From: JAWLBY01 sp041687455
GTDB taxonomy: Bacteria; Pseudomonadota; Gammaproteobacteria; Xanthomonadales; Xanthomonadaceae
Direction of reading: 5' to 3'
Assembly: GCA_041687455.1 (NCBI GenBank)
Contig: JAWLBY010000021.1
Span: 1-64,000 of the forward strand
Length of the DNA stretch: 64,000 bases
Positions 35,523 to 44,637 of this stretch are shown one piece after another. Each line of letters opens with the position of its first letter. Position 1 is the first letter of the stretch. The notes under the pieces were generated by a model, which was given only the letters and a program-made list of their open reading frames with translations, had not been told where the DNA came from and ran no database searches. A program made the translations under genes and the position numbers.

Positions 35523-37379
35523 GTGACCGATTCCGTTTCGATCGCCCGCTCGCGTGACGCCGCCCCCGGGCGGCGTTTTCGTGTCGGCGGCCTGTGCCTG
35601 GTCGGCGCGCTCGTTGCGGCCGGCTGCAGCGAACTGCCGACGAACGGGCCGCAGGCCGACCAGCCGCCGCCACCGCCGACCGCGATCGGCCACGTGCAGG
35701 GCAGCGGCCTGCGCAGTCCGTACGTCGACCAGACGCTGAGCCTGATCGGTGTCGTGACCGGCAACTTCGTCGGTGCCAGCGACGGCTTCTTCATGCAGGA
35801 CGAGCGCGGTGCCGACGACGGCGATCCGGCCACCTCGGACGGCATCTTCGTCCGCTATCCGCGCGACCGCGAGCCTACGGTGCGGCGCGGCGACCGGGTC
35901 CGCGTGCACGGCACCGTCGCCGAACTCGGCCGCGGCCCGAACAGCCAGACCGCGCTGGTCGACGTGACGGTCGAAGTGCTCGGGCGGGCCGCCGCCGAGG
36001 TCACCGTGATCAGCTCGGCGCCGGACGATCCGGGCCACTGGGAGCGCTACGAGGGCATGTGGCTGCGCTTTGCGTCGCCGCTGTACGTTGCCGGTAACTA
36101 CGGCCTGCATCGCTACGGCCAGCTCGAGGTGTCGTTCGACCGGCGGCCGCGACAGATCGGCATGCGGATGTCGCCGCATGCCGCGAACGCGGCCGCGCAG
36201 GCGCGCCGGACCGCGGCGCGGATGCTGGTGCTCGACGACGCCCGCGACCGCGAGTATCCCGACTCGCTGTGGTTCCTCGATCCGCCGCCGAACGCGCAGC
36301 AGCCGTTGCGCGGCGGCAGCCGGCTCGACGGTGTCGAGGGCGTGCTCGAGCAGCGCAGCGGGTACACCCGGCTGCAACTGACCGCCAGACCGGCAGCGAT
36401 CGAACACGCACCGCGACCGCCGGCGCCCGAGCTGGACGTCGACGGCCTGCGGATCGCCCATTTCAACGTGCTGAACTACTTCAATGGCGACGGTCGCGGC
36501 GGCGGCTTCCCGACCACGCGCGGCGCCCGCGATGCCGATGCGCTGGCCCGCCAGCAGGCCAAGATCGTCGCGATGATCCTCGGCCTGGCGCCGGACGTCG
36601 CGTCGGTGGTCGAGCTCGAGAACGACGGCAGCGGACCGGACAGCGCGCAGCAGCAGCTCGTCGATGCGCTGAATGCCGCGCTCGGCGCGCAGGGCGACTA
36701 CCGTGCCGTGCCGGTGTCGGCCGACGCCGCCGGCGACGATGCGATCCGGGTCGGCATCCTGTACCGGGAACGCCGGCTCACAGCGGTCGGCGCGCCGACT
36801 CATCTGCTCGACGGACCGTTCGCCGATCGCGCCCGGCCGCCGCTCGCGCAGCGCTTCGTTGCCGTCGACGGCGGCGAGCCGTTCACCGTCGTCGCCGTGC
36901 ACCTGAAGTCGAAGGGCGGCTGCGACGACGTGCCGGCCGATCGCCCGGCCGATCGCGACCAGGGCGATGGCCAGAGTTGCTGGAACCGGCTGCGGACCGA
37001 GTCGGCCGACGTGCTGGACACGTGGTTGCGGGCCGATCCGGCCGCCGGGCGGGTGGTGCTGCTCGGCGACTTCAACGCCAGCACGTTCGAGGATCCGATG
37101 CGGCTGCTGCGTGACCGCGGCTGGCACGACGCGATCGATCCGGCGCTGCGCGACGGCCACACCTACGTCTACCGCGGGCTCGGCAACCGGCTCGATCACG
37201 CGCTGCTGTCGCCGGCACTGGCCGGCCGGCTGGCCGCGGCGGCGATCTGGCACATCAACGCCGACGAGGCGCCGCTGTTCGGCTACGACGTCGACGGTCC
37301 GCTGCAGCAGTACCGGCCGGACCCGTACCGCGCATCCGACCACGACCCGTTGCTGCTGATCCTCGCCGCGACGCGCTGA
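35523..37379 (+). CDS. ExeM/NucH-type extracellular endonuclease lipoprotein
   Basis: The 618-residue protein has a lipobox (LVGALVAAGC, Cys near residue 35) and would be a lipid-anchored or surface nuclease. After an OB-like region (about 60-180) comes an exonuclease-endonuclease-phosphatase domain: FNVLNYFNGDG, ASVVELENDG, VAVHLKSKGG, LLGDFNAS and ASDHDPLLL, which hold the metal and catalytic residues. GRGGGFPTTRGA matches the ExeM/NucH family. I chose GTG 35523 because GGAGG lies five bases upstream. ATG 35472, which overlaps the cytochrome stop as ATGA, is the alternative. Likely role: extracellular DNA degradation for nutrients or biofilm remodelling. Confidence 0.87.
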   Translation: MTDSVSIARSRDAAPGRRFRVGGLCLVGALVAAGCSELPTNGPQADQPPPPPTAIGHVQGSGLRSPYVDQTLSLIGVVTGNFVGASDGFFMQDERGADDGDPATSDGIFVRYPRDREPTVRRGDRVRVHGTVAELGRGPNSQTALVDVTVEVLGRAAAEVTVISSAPDDPGHWERYEGMWLRFASPLYVAGNYGLHRYGQLEVSFDRRPRQIGMRMSPHAANAAAQARRTAARMLVLDDARDREYPDSLWFLDPPPNAQQPLRGGSRLDGVEGVLEQRSGYTRLQLTARPAAIEHAPRPPAPELDVDGLRIAHFNVLNYFNGDGRGGGFPTTRGARDADALARQQAKIVAMILGLAPDVASVVELENDGSGPDSAQQQLVDALNAALGAQGDYRAVPVSADAAGDDAIRVGILYRERRLTAVGAPTHLLDGPFADRARPPLAQRFVAVDGGEPFTVVAVHLKSKGGCDDVPADRPADRDQGDGQSCWNRLRTESADVLDTWLRADPAAGRVVLLGDFNASTFEDPMRLLRDRGWHDAIDPALRDGHTYVYRGLGNRLDHALLSPALAGRLAAAAIWHINADEAPLFGYDVDGPLQQYRPDPYRASDHDPLLLILAATR

Positions 37380-37487
37380 CCCGGCATCGGCGATCCGGCC
37401 GCGCCGATCAGGGCTGAACCCGACCTGCGTCAGCGGCCGGAAAGCGCCGTTCGGTATCATCCACGCTCCCCTTCGAGCTTTCCGTCC

Positions 37488-38171
37488 ATGTCCGAGCCCA
37501 GCGACCGCTTTCCCGATGCACCCGGCGAGCTGATGCTGCGCGGGCCGGCCGGTGCGCTCGAATGCGCCGTGGCCGTGCCGGAGCCGGACACCGCGCGCGC
37601 CGGCACCGCGATCATCTGCCACCCGCATCCGCTGCATGGCGGCACGATGCACAACAAGGTCGTGACCATGATCGAGCGCAGCCTGCGCGAACTCGGGCTG
37701 CGCACCGTGCTGTTCAATTTCCGCGGCGTCGGCAAGTCAGAAGGCGAGTACGACGAGGGCCGCGGCGAGACGCTCGACCTGCTGGCGGTGGCCGAGTGGG
37801 TTCGCCGTGCGCGGCCGGACGATGCGCTGTGGCTGGCCGGCTTCTCGTTCGGCGCCTATGTCGCGCTGCTCGCCGCGCGCCACCTGCCGGTACGGCAGAT
37901 GATCTCGATCGCGCCGCCGGCCGGCCGCTGGGATTTCTCCGCGGTGCTCGCGCCGACCTGCCCGTGGCTGGTCGTGCAGGGCGAGGAAGACGACGTGGTC
38001 GAACCGCAGGCAGTGTTCGACTGGGTCGCATCGATCCCGAACGAGGACAATCCGCCAACCCTGATCCGGATGCCCGACACCGGCCACTTCTTCCACCGCC
38101 GACTGATGGATCTGCGCGGCGCGATCAAGAACGCGGTACGCACCAACCTGCCGCCGCCGCAGTCCGCTTGA
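37488..38171 (+). CDS. Alpha/beta hydrolase, COG2945 type
   Basis: The 227-residue cytosolic hydrolase has the family signature CHPHPLHGGTMHNKVV and FNFRGVGKSEGEYDEG, the nucleophile in GFSFGAY, the acid in VVQGEEDDVV and the catalytic His in MPDTGHFFHRRL. These proteins are usually annotated as alpha/beta hydrolases of unknown substrate. The stop overlaps the TTG start of zapE, so the two are translationally coupled. A TATCAT -10-like box (37455-37460) lies 27 bases upstream. Confidence 0.86.
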   Translation: MSEPSDRFPDAPGELMLRGPAGALECAVAVPEPDTARAGTAIICHPHPLHGGTMHNKVVTMIERSLRELGLRTVLFNFRGVGKSEGEYDEGRGETLDLLAVAEWVRRARPDDALWLAGFSFGAYVALLAARHLPVRQMISIAPPAGRWDFSAVLAPTCPWLVVQGEEDDVVEPQAVFDWVASIPNEDNPPTLIRMPDTGHFFHRRLMDLRGAIKNAVRTNLPPPQSA

Positions 38172-39280
38172 ACGATCTGCAAGGAACGCCGACGCCGGGC
38201 GAGGCCTACCGGGCCGGTGTCGCCGCCGGCCGCTGGAGCGATGATCCGGTGCAGCGCGCGGCGCTGGTCGAGTTCGACCGGATCCAGCGCGAACTGCAGG
38301 TGGTGCAGCGCGGCAGCGGATTCTGGCAGCGACTGCGCCGGCGCTGGCCCGGCCAGCGCAACGGCGTGCGCGGGCTGTACCTGTGGGGCGGCGTCGGTCG
38401 CGGCAAGACCTTCCTGGTCGACCTGTTCTTCGACCACGTGCCGATCGCCGGCAAGCGGCGGGTGCATTTCCACCGGTTCATGGGCGAGGTGCATGCCCGG
38501 CTCCGTGCGCTCGGCGGCCGGGCCGATCCGCTGACCCAGATCGCCGCCGACTACGCCGACGAACTGCGCCTGCTGTGCCTCGACGAGTTCCACGTCAGCG
38601 ACATCGGCGACGCGATGATTCTTGCCCGCCTGCTCGACGGCCTGTTCTCGCGCGGCGTCGTGCTGGTGACGACCTCCAACACGGTGCCGTCCGAGCTGTA
38701 CCGCGACGGTCTGCAGCGGGCCAGCTTCCTGCCGGCGATCGGGTTGATCGAGCGGCACTGTGTCGTGCAGCGGATGGCCAGCGCGACCGACTACCGCCTG
38801 CGCACGCTGACCCGTGCGCCGGTCTACCACCATCCGCTCGGTGCCACCGCCGATGCCGCGCTGCAGGATCTGTTCGCGCGACTGACCGCCGACGCGCCGC
38901 CCGATCGCGAGCCGCTGGTCATCAACGAGCGGGCCATACCGGTGGTCGCCTGCAGCGAAGGGGTCGTCTGGTTCGAATTCGGCGCGCTCTGCGACGGGCC
39001 GCGCGCAGTGGCCGACTACATCGAGCTGGCGCGCGACTTCCACACCGTGCTGCTCGCGAACGTGCCGCAGTTCGATCCGCGGCGCGACAACGAGGCGCGC
39101 CGGTTCGTCCATCTGGTCGACGAGTTCTACGATCGCAACGTCAACCTGATCGTGTCGGCCGCCGCGCCGATGCTCGAGCTGTATCGCGGCGAGCGGCTGC
39201 GGGCGGAATTCCAGCGCACCGAAAGCCGCCTGATCGAAATGCAGAGCGAGGCCTACCTGGCGCGCGAGCATCGCCCCTGA
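38168..39280 (+). CDS. zapE: Cell division ATPase ZapE (AFG1 family)
   Basis: ZapE is an AFG1-type ATPase that interacts with FtsZ during constriction and stress. The 370 residues (375 in E. coli) contain Walker A LWGGVGRGKT (K80), Walker B RLLCLDEFHVSDI, sensor segment VLVTTSNTVPSELYRDGL and the C-terminal HLVDEFYDRNVNLIVSA. The start is TTG 38168, which overlaps the previous stop as TTGA; no ATG or GTG in this frame gives a better N-terminus. The open frame upstream is a shadow of the hydrolase gene. Confidence 0.92.
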   Translation: MNDLQGTPTPGEAYRAGVAAGRWSDDPVQRAALVEFDRIQRELQVVQRGSGFWQRLRRRWPGQRNGVRGLYLWGGVGRGKTFLVDLFFDHVPIAGKRRVHFHRFMGEVHARLRALGGRADPLTQIAADYADELRLLCLDEFHVSDIGDAMILARLLDGLFSRGVVLVTTSNTVPSELYRDGLQRASFLPAIGLIERHCVVQRMASATDYRLRTLTRAPVYHHPLGATADAALQDLFARLTADAPPDREPLVINERAIPVVACSEGVVWFEFGALCDGPRAVADYIELARDFHTVLLANVPQFDPRRDNEARRFVHLVDEFYDRNVNLIVSAAAPMLELYRGERLRAEFQRTESRLIEMQSEAYLAREHRP

Positions 39281-39337
39281 GTGACGCCATCGCCGGCCGG
39301 TGCTTCGCCAACGGGTGGAAATCGGTCGGATCCGGCC

Positions 39338-39355
39338 CGCGACCGCACGGTCGCG
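39338..39355. terminator. Hairpin between convergent zapE and rhomboid genes
   Basis: CGCGACCG and CGGTCGCG form an 8-bp perfect stem with a 2-base loop in the 96-base convergent gap. There is no T-run. Confidence 0.5.
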
Positions 39356-39376
39356 CGCGCCGGTTCGATCACGTGC

Positions 39377-40156
39377 TCAGCGGTCGCGGCGCTTGAACGG
39401 CACCACGACGTTCTCGTTCGCCGGCCCGGCGCGATCGTCGTGCTCGCGCTGCCACAGCACCGGCACGTCATCCGGGCGCGGCAGCTCGAATTGGTCGTCG
39501 CCGGCCGCCTCGGCCGGCTCGTCTTCCCAACTGTAGCGCTTGCGCGGTGGCGCCGGATCGAGCCGGCGCCACCGCACCGCGGCGACGCTGCCGAACAGTG
39601 CGCCGCCGAGGTGGTACTGCCACGAGATCCCGGCCTCGCGCGGGAATACCGTCATCAGCATGCCGCCGTACAGGAAGAACACGATCAGCGCGGTGGCGAT
39701 CGCCGGCCGGTCGCGGCGCAACAGGCCGAGCAGGAACAGGAAGAACATCAGGCCGTGGGTCAGGCCGCTGGCCCCGAGGTGGGTGCTGCCGCTGCTGCCG
39801 GTGAACCAGACGAACAGGCCGGAGCCGATCCAGATCAGTGGCAACGCGCGCGCCAGTGCCCGCGGCACGGTCGCGATCGACAGCGCGAGCAGGATCGCCA
39901 GCGGCAGCGTGTTGGCGAGCAAATGCGCGGTCGAGCCGTGCAGCAGCGGGCCGAACAGTACGCCGAGCAGCCCCTCCGGCAGCCCCGGCCGCACGCCGAA
40001 GCCGCCCAAGCCGACCTCGAACAGCCATTCGAACGCGCGGATCCACCACAGCAGCGCGAGCGCGAGCGCGGCACCGGCGAAGCCCAACCGCAGCCGGCTG
40101 CGGTCACGTCGCGCGTGCTCGGCCGGGTCGCCGGGGGCGGGCAGGGGCAGGTCCAT
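39377..40156 (-). CDS. Rhomboid-family intramembrane serine protease
   Basis: The 259-residue protein has about six membrane helices. The catalytic dyad is visible: Ser in GASGLTHG (S130) and His in YHLGGALFG (H182). GPLLHGSTAHLLANTLPL contains the conserved HLLxN of the family. A hydrophilic tail (about 200-259) follows. Rhomboids cleave transmembrane helices of substrate proteins; the substrate here is unknown. It lies 73 bases after truC on the same strand and may share its transcript. Confidence 0.9.
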   Translation of the reverse strand: MDLPLPAPGDPAEHARRDRSRLRLGFAGAALALALLWWIRAFEWLFEVGLGGFGVRPGLPEGLLGVLFGPLLHGSTAHLLANTLPLAILLALSIATVPRALARALPLIWIGSGLFVWFTGSSGSTHLGASGLTHGLMFFLFLLGLLRRDRPAIATALIVFFLYGGMLMTVFPREAGISWQYHLGGALFGSVAAVRWRRLDPAPPRKRYSWEDEPAEAAGDDQFELPRPDDVPVLWQREHDDRAGPANENVVVPFKRRDR

Positions 40157-40229
40157 CCTGCGCTAGATGGGGCCGGAAGGCGGCAGCGCAAGCGGCTGGG
40201 CGGCGGCCCGGCGGTGGCGCGTGCGCCGG

Positions 40230-40961
40230 CTACTCGCCCGGGTCGGCCGGCAGCGTCCAGCCGAACAGCGCCAGCGCGCGCTCGAACTCGGCGTCGAGCG
40301 GTGCCTGCAGTTCGACGCTGCGACCATCGGCCGGGTGCGTGAAGCGCAGCCGCCACGCATGCAGCAGCATCCGGTGCACGCCGCGCATCCGGAAGATCCG
40401 GTTGCGCTGGCCGTCGCCGTGGCTGGTGTCGCCGATCAGGTGGTGGCAGATGTGCTTCAGGTGGCGGCGGATCTGCCGGAAGCGGCCGGTTTCCGGCGAG
40501 CAGCGCAACAGTGCGTAACGCGAGGTCGGAAAGCCGCCGGCGGCGGCATCGAGTTCGCCGCGCGCCAGCGTCGAATAGCGGGTCTGTGCCGGCTTCTTCA
40601 CCGGCTTGCCGGGGCCGCCGTCGAGCGGGTGATCGATCAGGGCATCGGCCGGCTCCGGCCAGCCGCGGCAGATCGCCAGATAGTCCTTTCCGACCTCGCG
40701 CGACATCATCGTGCGGCCGAGCGCGGCCGCGGTATCGCGATCGAACGCCAGCAGCAGGCAGCCGCTGGTCGCGCGATCGAGTCGATGGACCAGAAAGATC
40801 GGCCGGCCGAACTGCGCGCGCAGGCGGTCGGCGGCGAACTCGGTCTCGCCGCGCGCCAGTGCGCTGTCGTGCACCATCAGCCCGGCCGGCTTGACGACCA
40901 CCGCGAGACGGTCGTCGGCGTGCAGCACCGGCAGCGCGGCGGGAGCGATCGGCATGTCCAT
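40230..40961 (-). CDS. truC: tRNA pseudouridine(65) synthase TruC
   Basis: This RluA-family pseudouridine synthase has the catalytic HRLDRATSG (D62) and the C-terminal RFRQIRRHLKHICHHLIGDTSHGDG that fits TruC. The 243 residues are near the E. coli length (260). There is no S4 domain, which separates it from RluC/RluD. TruC isomerises U65 in some tRNAs. ATG 40961 (MDMPIAPAALPVLHADD) is preferred over the longer frame to 41027, which has no family similarity. Confidence 0.88.
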   Translation of the reverse strand: MDMPIAPAALPVLHADDRLAVVVKPAGLMVHDSALARGETEFAADRLRAQFGRPIFLVHRLDRATSGCLLLAFDRDTAAALGRTMMSREVGKDYLAICRGWPEPADALIDHPLDGGPGKPVKKPAQTRYSTLARGELDAAAGGFPTSRYALLRCSPETGRFRQIRRHLKHICHHLIGDTSHGDGQRNRIFRMRGVHRMLLHAWRLRFTHPADGRSVELQAPLDAEFERALALFGWTLPADPGE

Positions 40962-41045
40962 CGCCGCAGCATAACGGTTGCGGCCGTCGGCAATCGCAGG
41001 CGGTGCAACGCGACGCAGCATCGGCATGGGTGGACAAGTGCGGCA

Positions 41046-41141
41046 GAGAACGGCTTCAGCCGCGACGCTGGCCGGTCGGCGCGCCGAGCACGCGAAAAAC
41101 GATCACGGCTGAAGCTGCTGAAGCCGCTCGCACGGGCGAGT
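41046..41141. repeat. REP-like inverted repeat between TonB receptor and truC
   Basis: CGGCAGAGAACGGCTTCAGC on the left pairs imperfectly with GCTGAAGCCGCTCGCACGGG on the right; a duplicated GGCTGAAGCTGCTGAAGC is seen in the right arm. Member of the CTTCAGCC family. Confidence 0.65.
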
Positions 41142-41142
41142 G

Positions 41143-43197
41143 TCAGCGCGCGGACCGCCACGCCAGCTCGACGAACAGGCTGCGGCCGTCGCCGGGAAAG
41201 TAGCGGTGTTCGCCGAATGCGAAGTCGGCCCGTTCGGCGTAGCGGCGATCGGTCAGGTTCATCAGCCGCGCGGCGATCCGCCAATCCGGCGCGAGCTCGC
41301 GCTGCCAGCGCAGATGCAGCAGGTCGTGGCCCGGGTAGCGCGCCTGGTTGGCGGCGTCGGTGAAGTAACTGCCGAGGTGCAGCCATTCGAGCTCGAAGCG
41401 CCCCAGTTGCGGCGGCAGCAGATGCAGCCGCAAGCCGCCCTGATGCCGCGGTGCGGTGTCGACCTCGTTGCCGGCGTCGATCCGCTCGCCACCGGCAATT
41501 GCGTGGCTCGACGCGTAGCGATGCCGCGCATGGCCGGCATGTACGTCGAGCCGCCACCATGGCGCCGGCGCCAGCGACGCTTCGAGCTCGATGCCGCGGT
41601 GGCTGCTCGCGCCGTCGGCGATCAGCAGGCCGGCGGCATCACGCAGCACGCTGTGCTGTTTGCGGTAGGCGTAGCCGTCGAGCGCGACACGGAGGTGGTC
41701 GCGCTCGAACGTCCAGCCGAGTTCGACGCCGTGCAGCGTTTCCGGCTCCAGCTCGGCGACCGACTGGCCGCGCTGCAGCCGATACAGTTCGCCGGCCTGC
41801 GGAAATCGGAACGCCCGCGCGATCCGCCCGCGCAGGTGCTGGTCGTCGCTCAGCGCGAAGCGCAGGCCGAGCTGCGCGGCCGGTTCGCCGAACGCGTCGC
41901 GACGATCGGCCGGTCGCTGGAACAGGCAGCCGCCGAAGCCGCACGGCATGCCATCGTCGCGCAGGTTACCGGCCGCGATCCGGTTGTCGTAGTCGTACTG
42001 CAGCCGTTCGATGCGCAGCCCGGCCTGCAGCCACCAGCGCCGGCCGAGCGGCCGCTGCCACTGTCCGAACAGCGCCAGCATGCGCGACTCGACCGCGTAG
42101 TCGTAATGGGTACCGGCCGGGCGGATCGCGCGCAGTGCCTCGGAGCCACTGTCGATCGGCAGCGGCTGCCGTTCGAGCAGCTCGCCGCGCGCCCATTCGA
42201 GATCGACGCCGAGCGAGCTGGACCAGGTGCCGATGCGTTGCCAGCCGAGCTGCAGGCCGGCGCTGTCGCTGCCGTTGTCCTCGAGCGGCTTGCCGGGCGT
42301 GAAATGCTGGATGAAGCGCATCGCGTCGTGCCGCGCGTACGGGCGCAGTCGCCAGTGGTCGCCGTGGCGGTCGGTCCATTGCCAGTCGCCATGCAGCCGC
42401 GCGGCGCGAGCGTCGCGGAATGCTTCCGGATTCTGGTTGCTGCGCCGGCGTGCATCGCGATAGGCGTGTTCGCCGGCGACATAGCCGGCGGTCTCCTGGT
42501 TCAGATTGCTGGCGGCGAGATACAGCCGCGGCGCGCCGGCCGCCGCCGGCCAGCGCCACTGGACCGCCAGCTTCTGCTGCGCGACCGACTCGTCGACGCG
42601 GAAACTGCTGCTGCCGACCGCATGGCCGTCGAGCCGCCAGCGCTCGCCGTCGGCGGCGCTGCCGCGCCAGCGACGCAGCGCGTGGTTGCCGGCCTCGACG
42701 CGCCAGCTCACCTCGGCGCCGTCCTGCGGCAGCGGTAGACGGACATTGATCGCGCCGTGCAGCGCGTTCGATCCGTGCAGCGCGCTGCCCGGGCCGCGCA
42801 GCAGTTCGATCGCGGCGGCCTGTTCGCTGGCCAGCTCGAACGCCTGGTTGACGTTGCAGAAGCCGGACGGCCGCAGCGGGATGCCGTCCTCGAGCAGCAG
42901 GAAGGCGCCGCAGGCACCGGCGCCGGCCAGTACCGGCGAGCGGATCGCGAGCAGCGACTCCTGGCCGCTGCCGCGCGACAGCCAGACGCCCGGCAGCCGC
43001 GCCAGTGCTTCGGCCGGATGGGTCGCGGCGATCCGCTCGATGGTGTCGCGGTCGAGCAGCGCCAATGCTTCGCTGCGCCGGGCCGGCGACTCGGGTAACC
43101 GGGCGACCACTTCGATCCGGTCGAGCCGCCGCGCTGGCTCCGGATCCGGTTCGATCGCCGGCGACAGCAGGCCAAGCGCGAGCACAAGCGAGGTCAT
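41143..43197 (-). CDS. TonB-dependent outer-membrane receptor
   Basis: The 684-residue protein has a short signal sequence (MTSLVLALGLLSPA), a plug domain (ALARLPGVWLSRGSGQESL, LLEDGIPLRPSGFCNVNQAF, IELLRGPGSALHGSNALHG) and a C-terminal beta-barrel ending FVELAWRSAR. The plug cysteines (CGAF, FCNV) may form a disulfide. A TonB box is probably within RRLDRIEVVA near residue 25. It would import an iron-siderophore or another large ligand; no siderophore genes are adjacent. ATG 43197 is chosen for the signal peptide. It is divergent from queF. Confidence 0.88.
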   Translation of the reverse strand: MTSLVLALGLLSPAIEPDPEPARRLDRIEVVARLPESPARRSEALALLDRDTIERIAATHPAEALARLPGVWLSRGSGQESLLAIRSPVLAGAGACGAFLLLEDGIPLRPSGFCNVNQAFELASEQAAAIELLRGPGSALHGSNALHGAINVRLPLPQDGAEVSWRVEAGNHALRRWRGSAADGERWRLDGHAVGSSSFRVDESVAQQKLAVQWRWPAAAGAPRLYLAASNLNQETAGYVAGEHAYRDARRRSNQNPEAFRDARAARLHGDWQWTDRHGDHWRLRPYARHDAMRFIQHFTPGKPLEDNGSDSAGLQLGWQRIGTWSSSLGVDLEWARGELLERQPLPIDSGSEALRAIRPAGTHYDYAVESRMLALFGQWQRPLGRRWWLQAGLRIERLQYDYDNRIAAGNLRDDGMPCGFGGCLFQRPADRRDAFGEPAAQLGLRFALSDDQHLRGRIARAFRFPQAGELYRLQRGQSVAELEPETLHGVELGWTFERDHLRVALDGYAYRKQHSVLRDAAGLLIADGASSHRGIELEASLAPAPWWRLDVHAGHARHRYASSHAIAGGERIDAGNEVDTAPRHQGGLRLHLLPPQLGRFELEWLHLGSYFTDAANQARYPGHDLLHLRWQRELAPDWRIAARLMNLTDRRYAERADFAFGEHRYFPGDGRSLFVELAWRSAR

Positions 43198-43333
43198 GCG
43201 TCGATGGTAGCGGGCCGCAGCGGGCTGCCACGCGGTCGCTGGCGGCGCGTTCAGCGCCGAGTCCGGCGCCCGGTGCCGCGCCGGCGATCGGCGCTCTGCG
43301 AGTTGCCGCCGCGCGGTGGACGATAATGCGCCG

Positions 43334-44158
43334 ATGAACAGTCCCGAACAGTCCACGCTCGGCCGGGCAGTCGAGTACGCCGGTCACTACGACGCCGGTC
43401 GCCTGTTTCCGATCCCGCGCAGCGGTACCCGCGCCGGATTGGCGTTCGAAGGCCCGCTGCCGTTCGACGGCGTCGACGTCTGGAATGCCTACGAGCTGTC
43501 CTGGCTCGACCCGCGCGGCCGCCCGCAGGTCGCGCTGGCCGAGCTGCGTGTGCCGGCTCGGTCGCCGAACCTGATCGAGTCGAAATCGCTGAAGCTGTAC
43601 CTGAATGGCTTCATGCAGACCCCGATGGCCGATGCGCGGCAGGTTGGCGAGCGGATCGCGGCCGACCTGTCGGCCGCGGCCGGCGCGCCGGTCACCGTTG
43701 CGCTGCGGACACCGGCGCAGCTCGCCGGTCAGCCACTCGGCGTGCTCGACGGCATCTGCATCGACGATGCCGAGGTCGAGATCGACCGCTACCGCGATCC
43801 CGATCCGTCGCTGCTCGCATCAGGCCCGGAACAGGTCGACGAAACGCTGCTGAGTCACGTGCTGAAATCGAACTGCCCGGTCACCGGCCAGCCGGACTGG
43901 GCCAGTGTGCAGATCCGCTATGCCGGCCCACGGCTCGAGCGCGCTGCACTGCTGCGCTACCTGGTCGCGTTCCGCGAGCACGCCGACTTCCACGAGGCCT
44001 GCGTCGAGCGGATCTGGACCGATCTGTGGCGCCACCTGCGGCCGAGCCGGTTGGCTGTCTACGCGCGCTATACCCGGCGCGGCGGACTCGACATCAACCC
44101 GTACCGGAGCAGCGAACCGGCCGAGCAGCCGGACAATCCGCGCCTGCCGCGGCAGTAG
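43334..44158 (+). CDS. queF: NADPH-dependent 7-cyano-7-deazaguanine reductase
   Basis: QueF reduces preQ0 to preQ1 in queuosine biosynthesis. The 274-residue form is the long, two-domain type (282 in E. coli). The N-terminal half carries ESKSLKLYLNGF and the C-terminal half the catalytic cysteine in LKSNCPVTGQPDWA (C181) with the conserved Asp (D188), then RYTRRGGLDINPYRS. ATG 43334 is used; GTG 43316 is an alternative. It is divergent from the TonB receptor gene. Confidence 0.95.
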   Translation: MNSPEQSTLGRAVEYAGHYDAGRLFPIPRSGTRAGLAFEGPLPFDGVDVWNAYELSWLDPRGRPQVALAELRVPARSPNLIESKSLKLYLNGFMQTPMADARQVGERIAADLSAAAGAPVTVALRTPAQLAGQPLGVLDGICIDDAEVEIDRYRDPDPSLLASGPEQVDETLLSHVLKSNCPVTGQPDWASVQIRYAGPRLERAALLRYLVAFREHADFHEACVERIWTDLWRHLRPSRLAVYARYTRRGGLDINPYRSSEPAEQPDNPRLPRQ

Positions 44159-44236
44159 CCACGGGAGCCGCGGGTTCCTCTTGCGCGCCGCTGCGGCGGC
44201 ACTGGAATCGCGCTCCCCTTGCACTTCGTTCGAGCG

Positions 44237-44614
44237 GTGCGGCGATGTCGCAGCCTGTCCTGCGGCGCCTGCTGTGCCTGGTTCCGGGTCTGGTCCGAAG
44301 CCGAACCGTTCCTCGGTGGCCGGACACCGCCGACGCTGACCGAGCGGCTCGATCCGCACCGGCTGGTGATGCTCGGCACCCAGGCCCGGCAGCCGCGCTG
44401 CGTCGCATTGCAGGGCGAGGTCGGCCGCAGCGTTGCCTGCGCCATCTACGCTGAGCGCCCGAGTCCGTGCGCGTTGCAGCCGGCCTGGGAATCCGGCGCG
44501 CCGAGCCCGCAATGCGACCGCGCGCGGGCCGCTCATGGCCTGCCGCCGCTGACGCCCGAACACTGGATCGATCCCGACGGCCCCGGCCTGTCGCCACTGC
44601 CGCGGAGCGCCTGA
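44237..44614 (+). CDS. YkgJ-family cysteine cluster protein
   Basis: This small cytosolic protein (125 residues from GTG 44237) has the YkgJ/DUF3109-type cysteine pattern: CGACCAWFRV, then a later RCVAL, CAIYAERPSPC and QCDRAR. The family is thought to coordinate zinc or an iron-sulfur cluster, role unknown. The start is uncertain; TTG 44219 is the other option and neither has a good ribosome site. The gene ends in a hairpin shared with the convergent sensor gene. Confidence 0.75.
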   Translation: MRRCRSLSCGACCAWFRVWSEAEPFLGGRTPPTLTERLDPHRLVMLGTQARQPRCVALQGEVGRSVACAIYAERPSPCALQPAWESGAPSPQCDRARAAHGLPPLTPEHWIDPDGPGLSPLPRSA

Positions 44615-44637
44615 CGCGCCGATCCGAGCGCGTCAGG
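44610..44637. terminator. Bidirectional hairpin containing both stop codons
   Basis: CCTGACGCG (44610-44618) and CGCGTCAGG (44629-44637) are perfect reverse complements around 10 bases. The left arm contains the YkgJ TGA and the right arm the TGA of the convergent sensor gene, so one stem ends both genes. Confidence 0.7.

Noticed and set aside
43316..43333. GTG 43316 as queF start and CGATAATG as its promoter
   Set aside because: The -10-like GATAAT would lie only a few bases before the ATG, and the GTG adds six residues with no family support.
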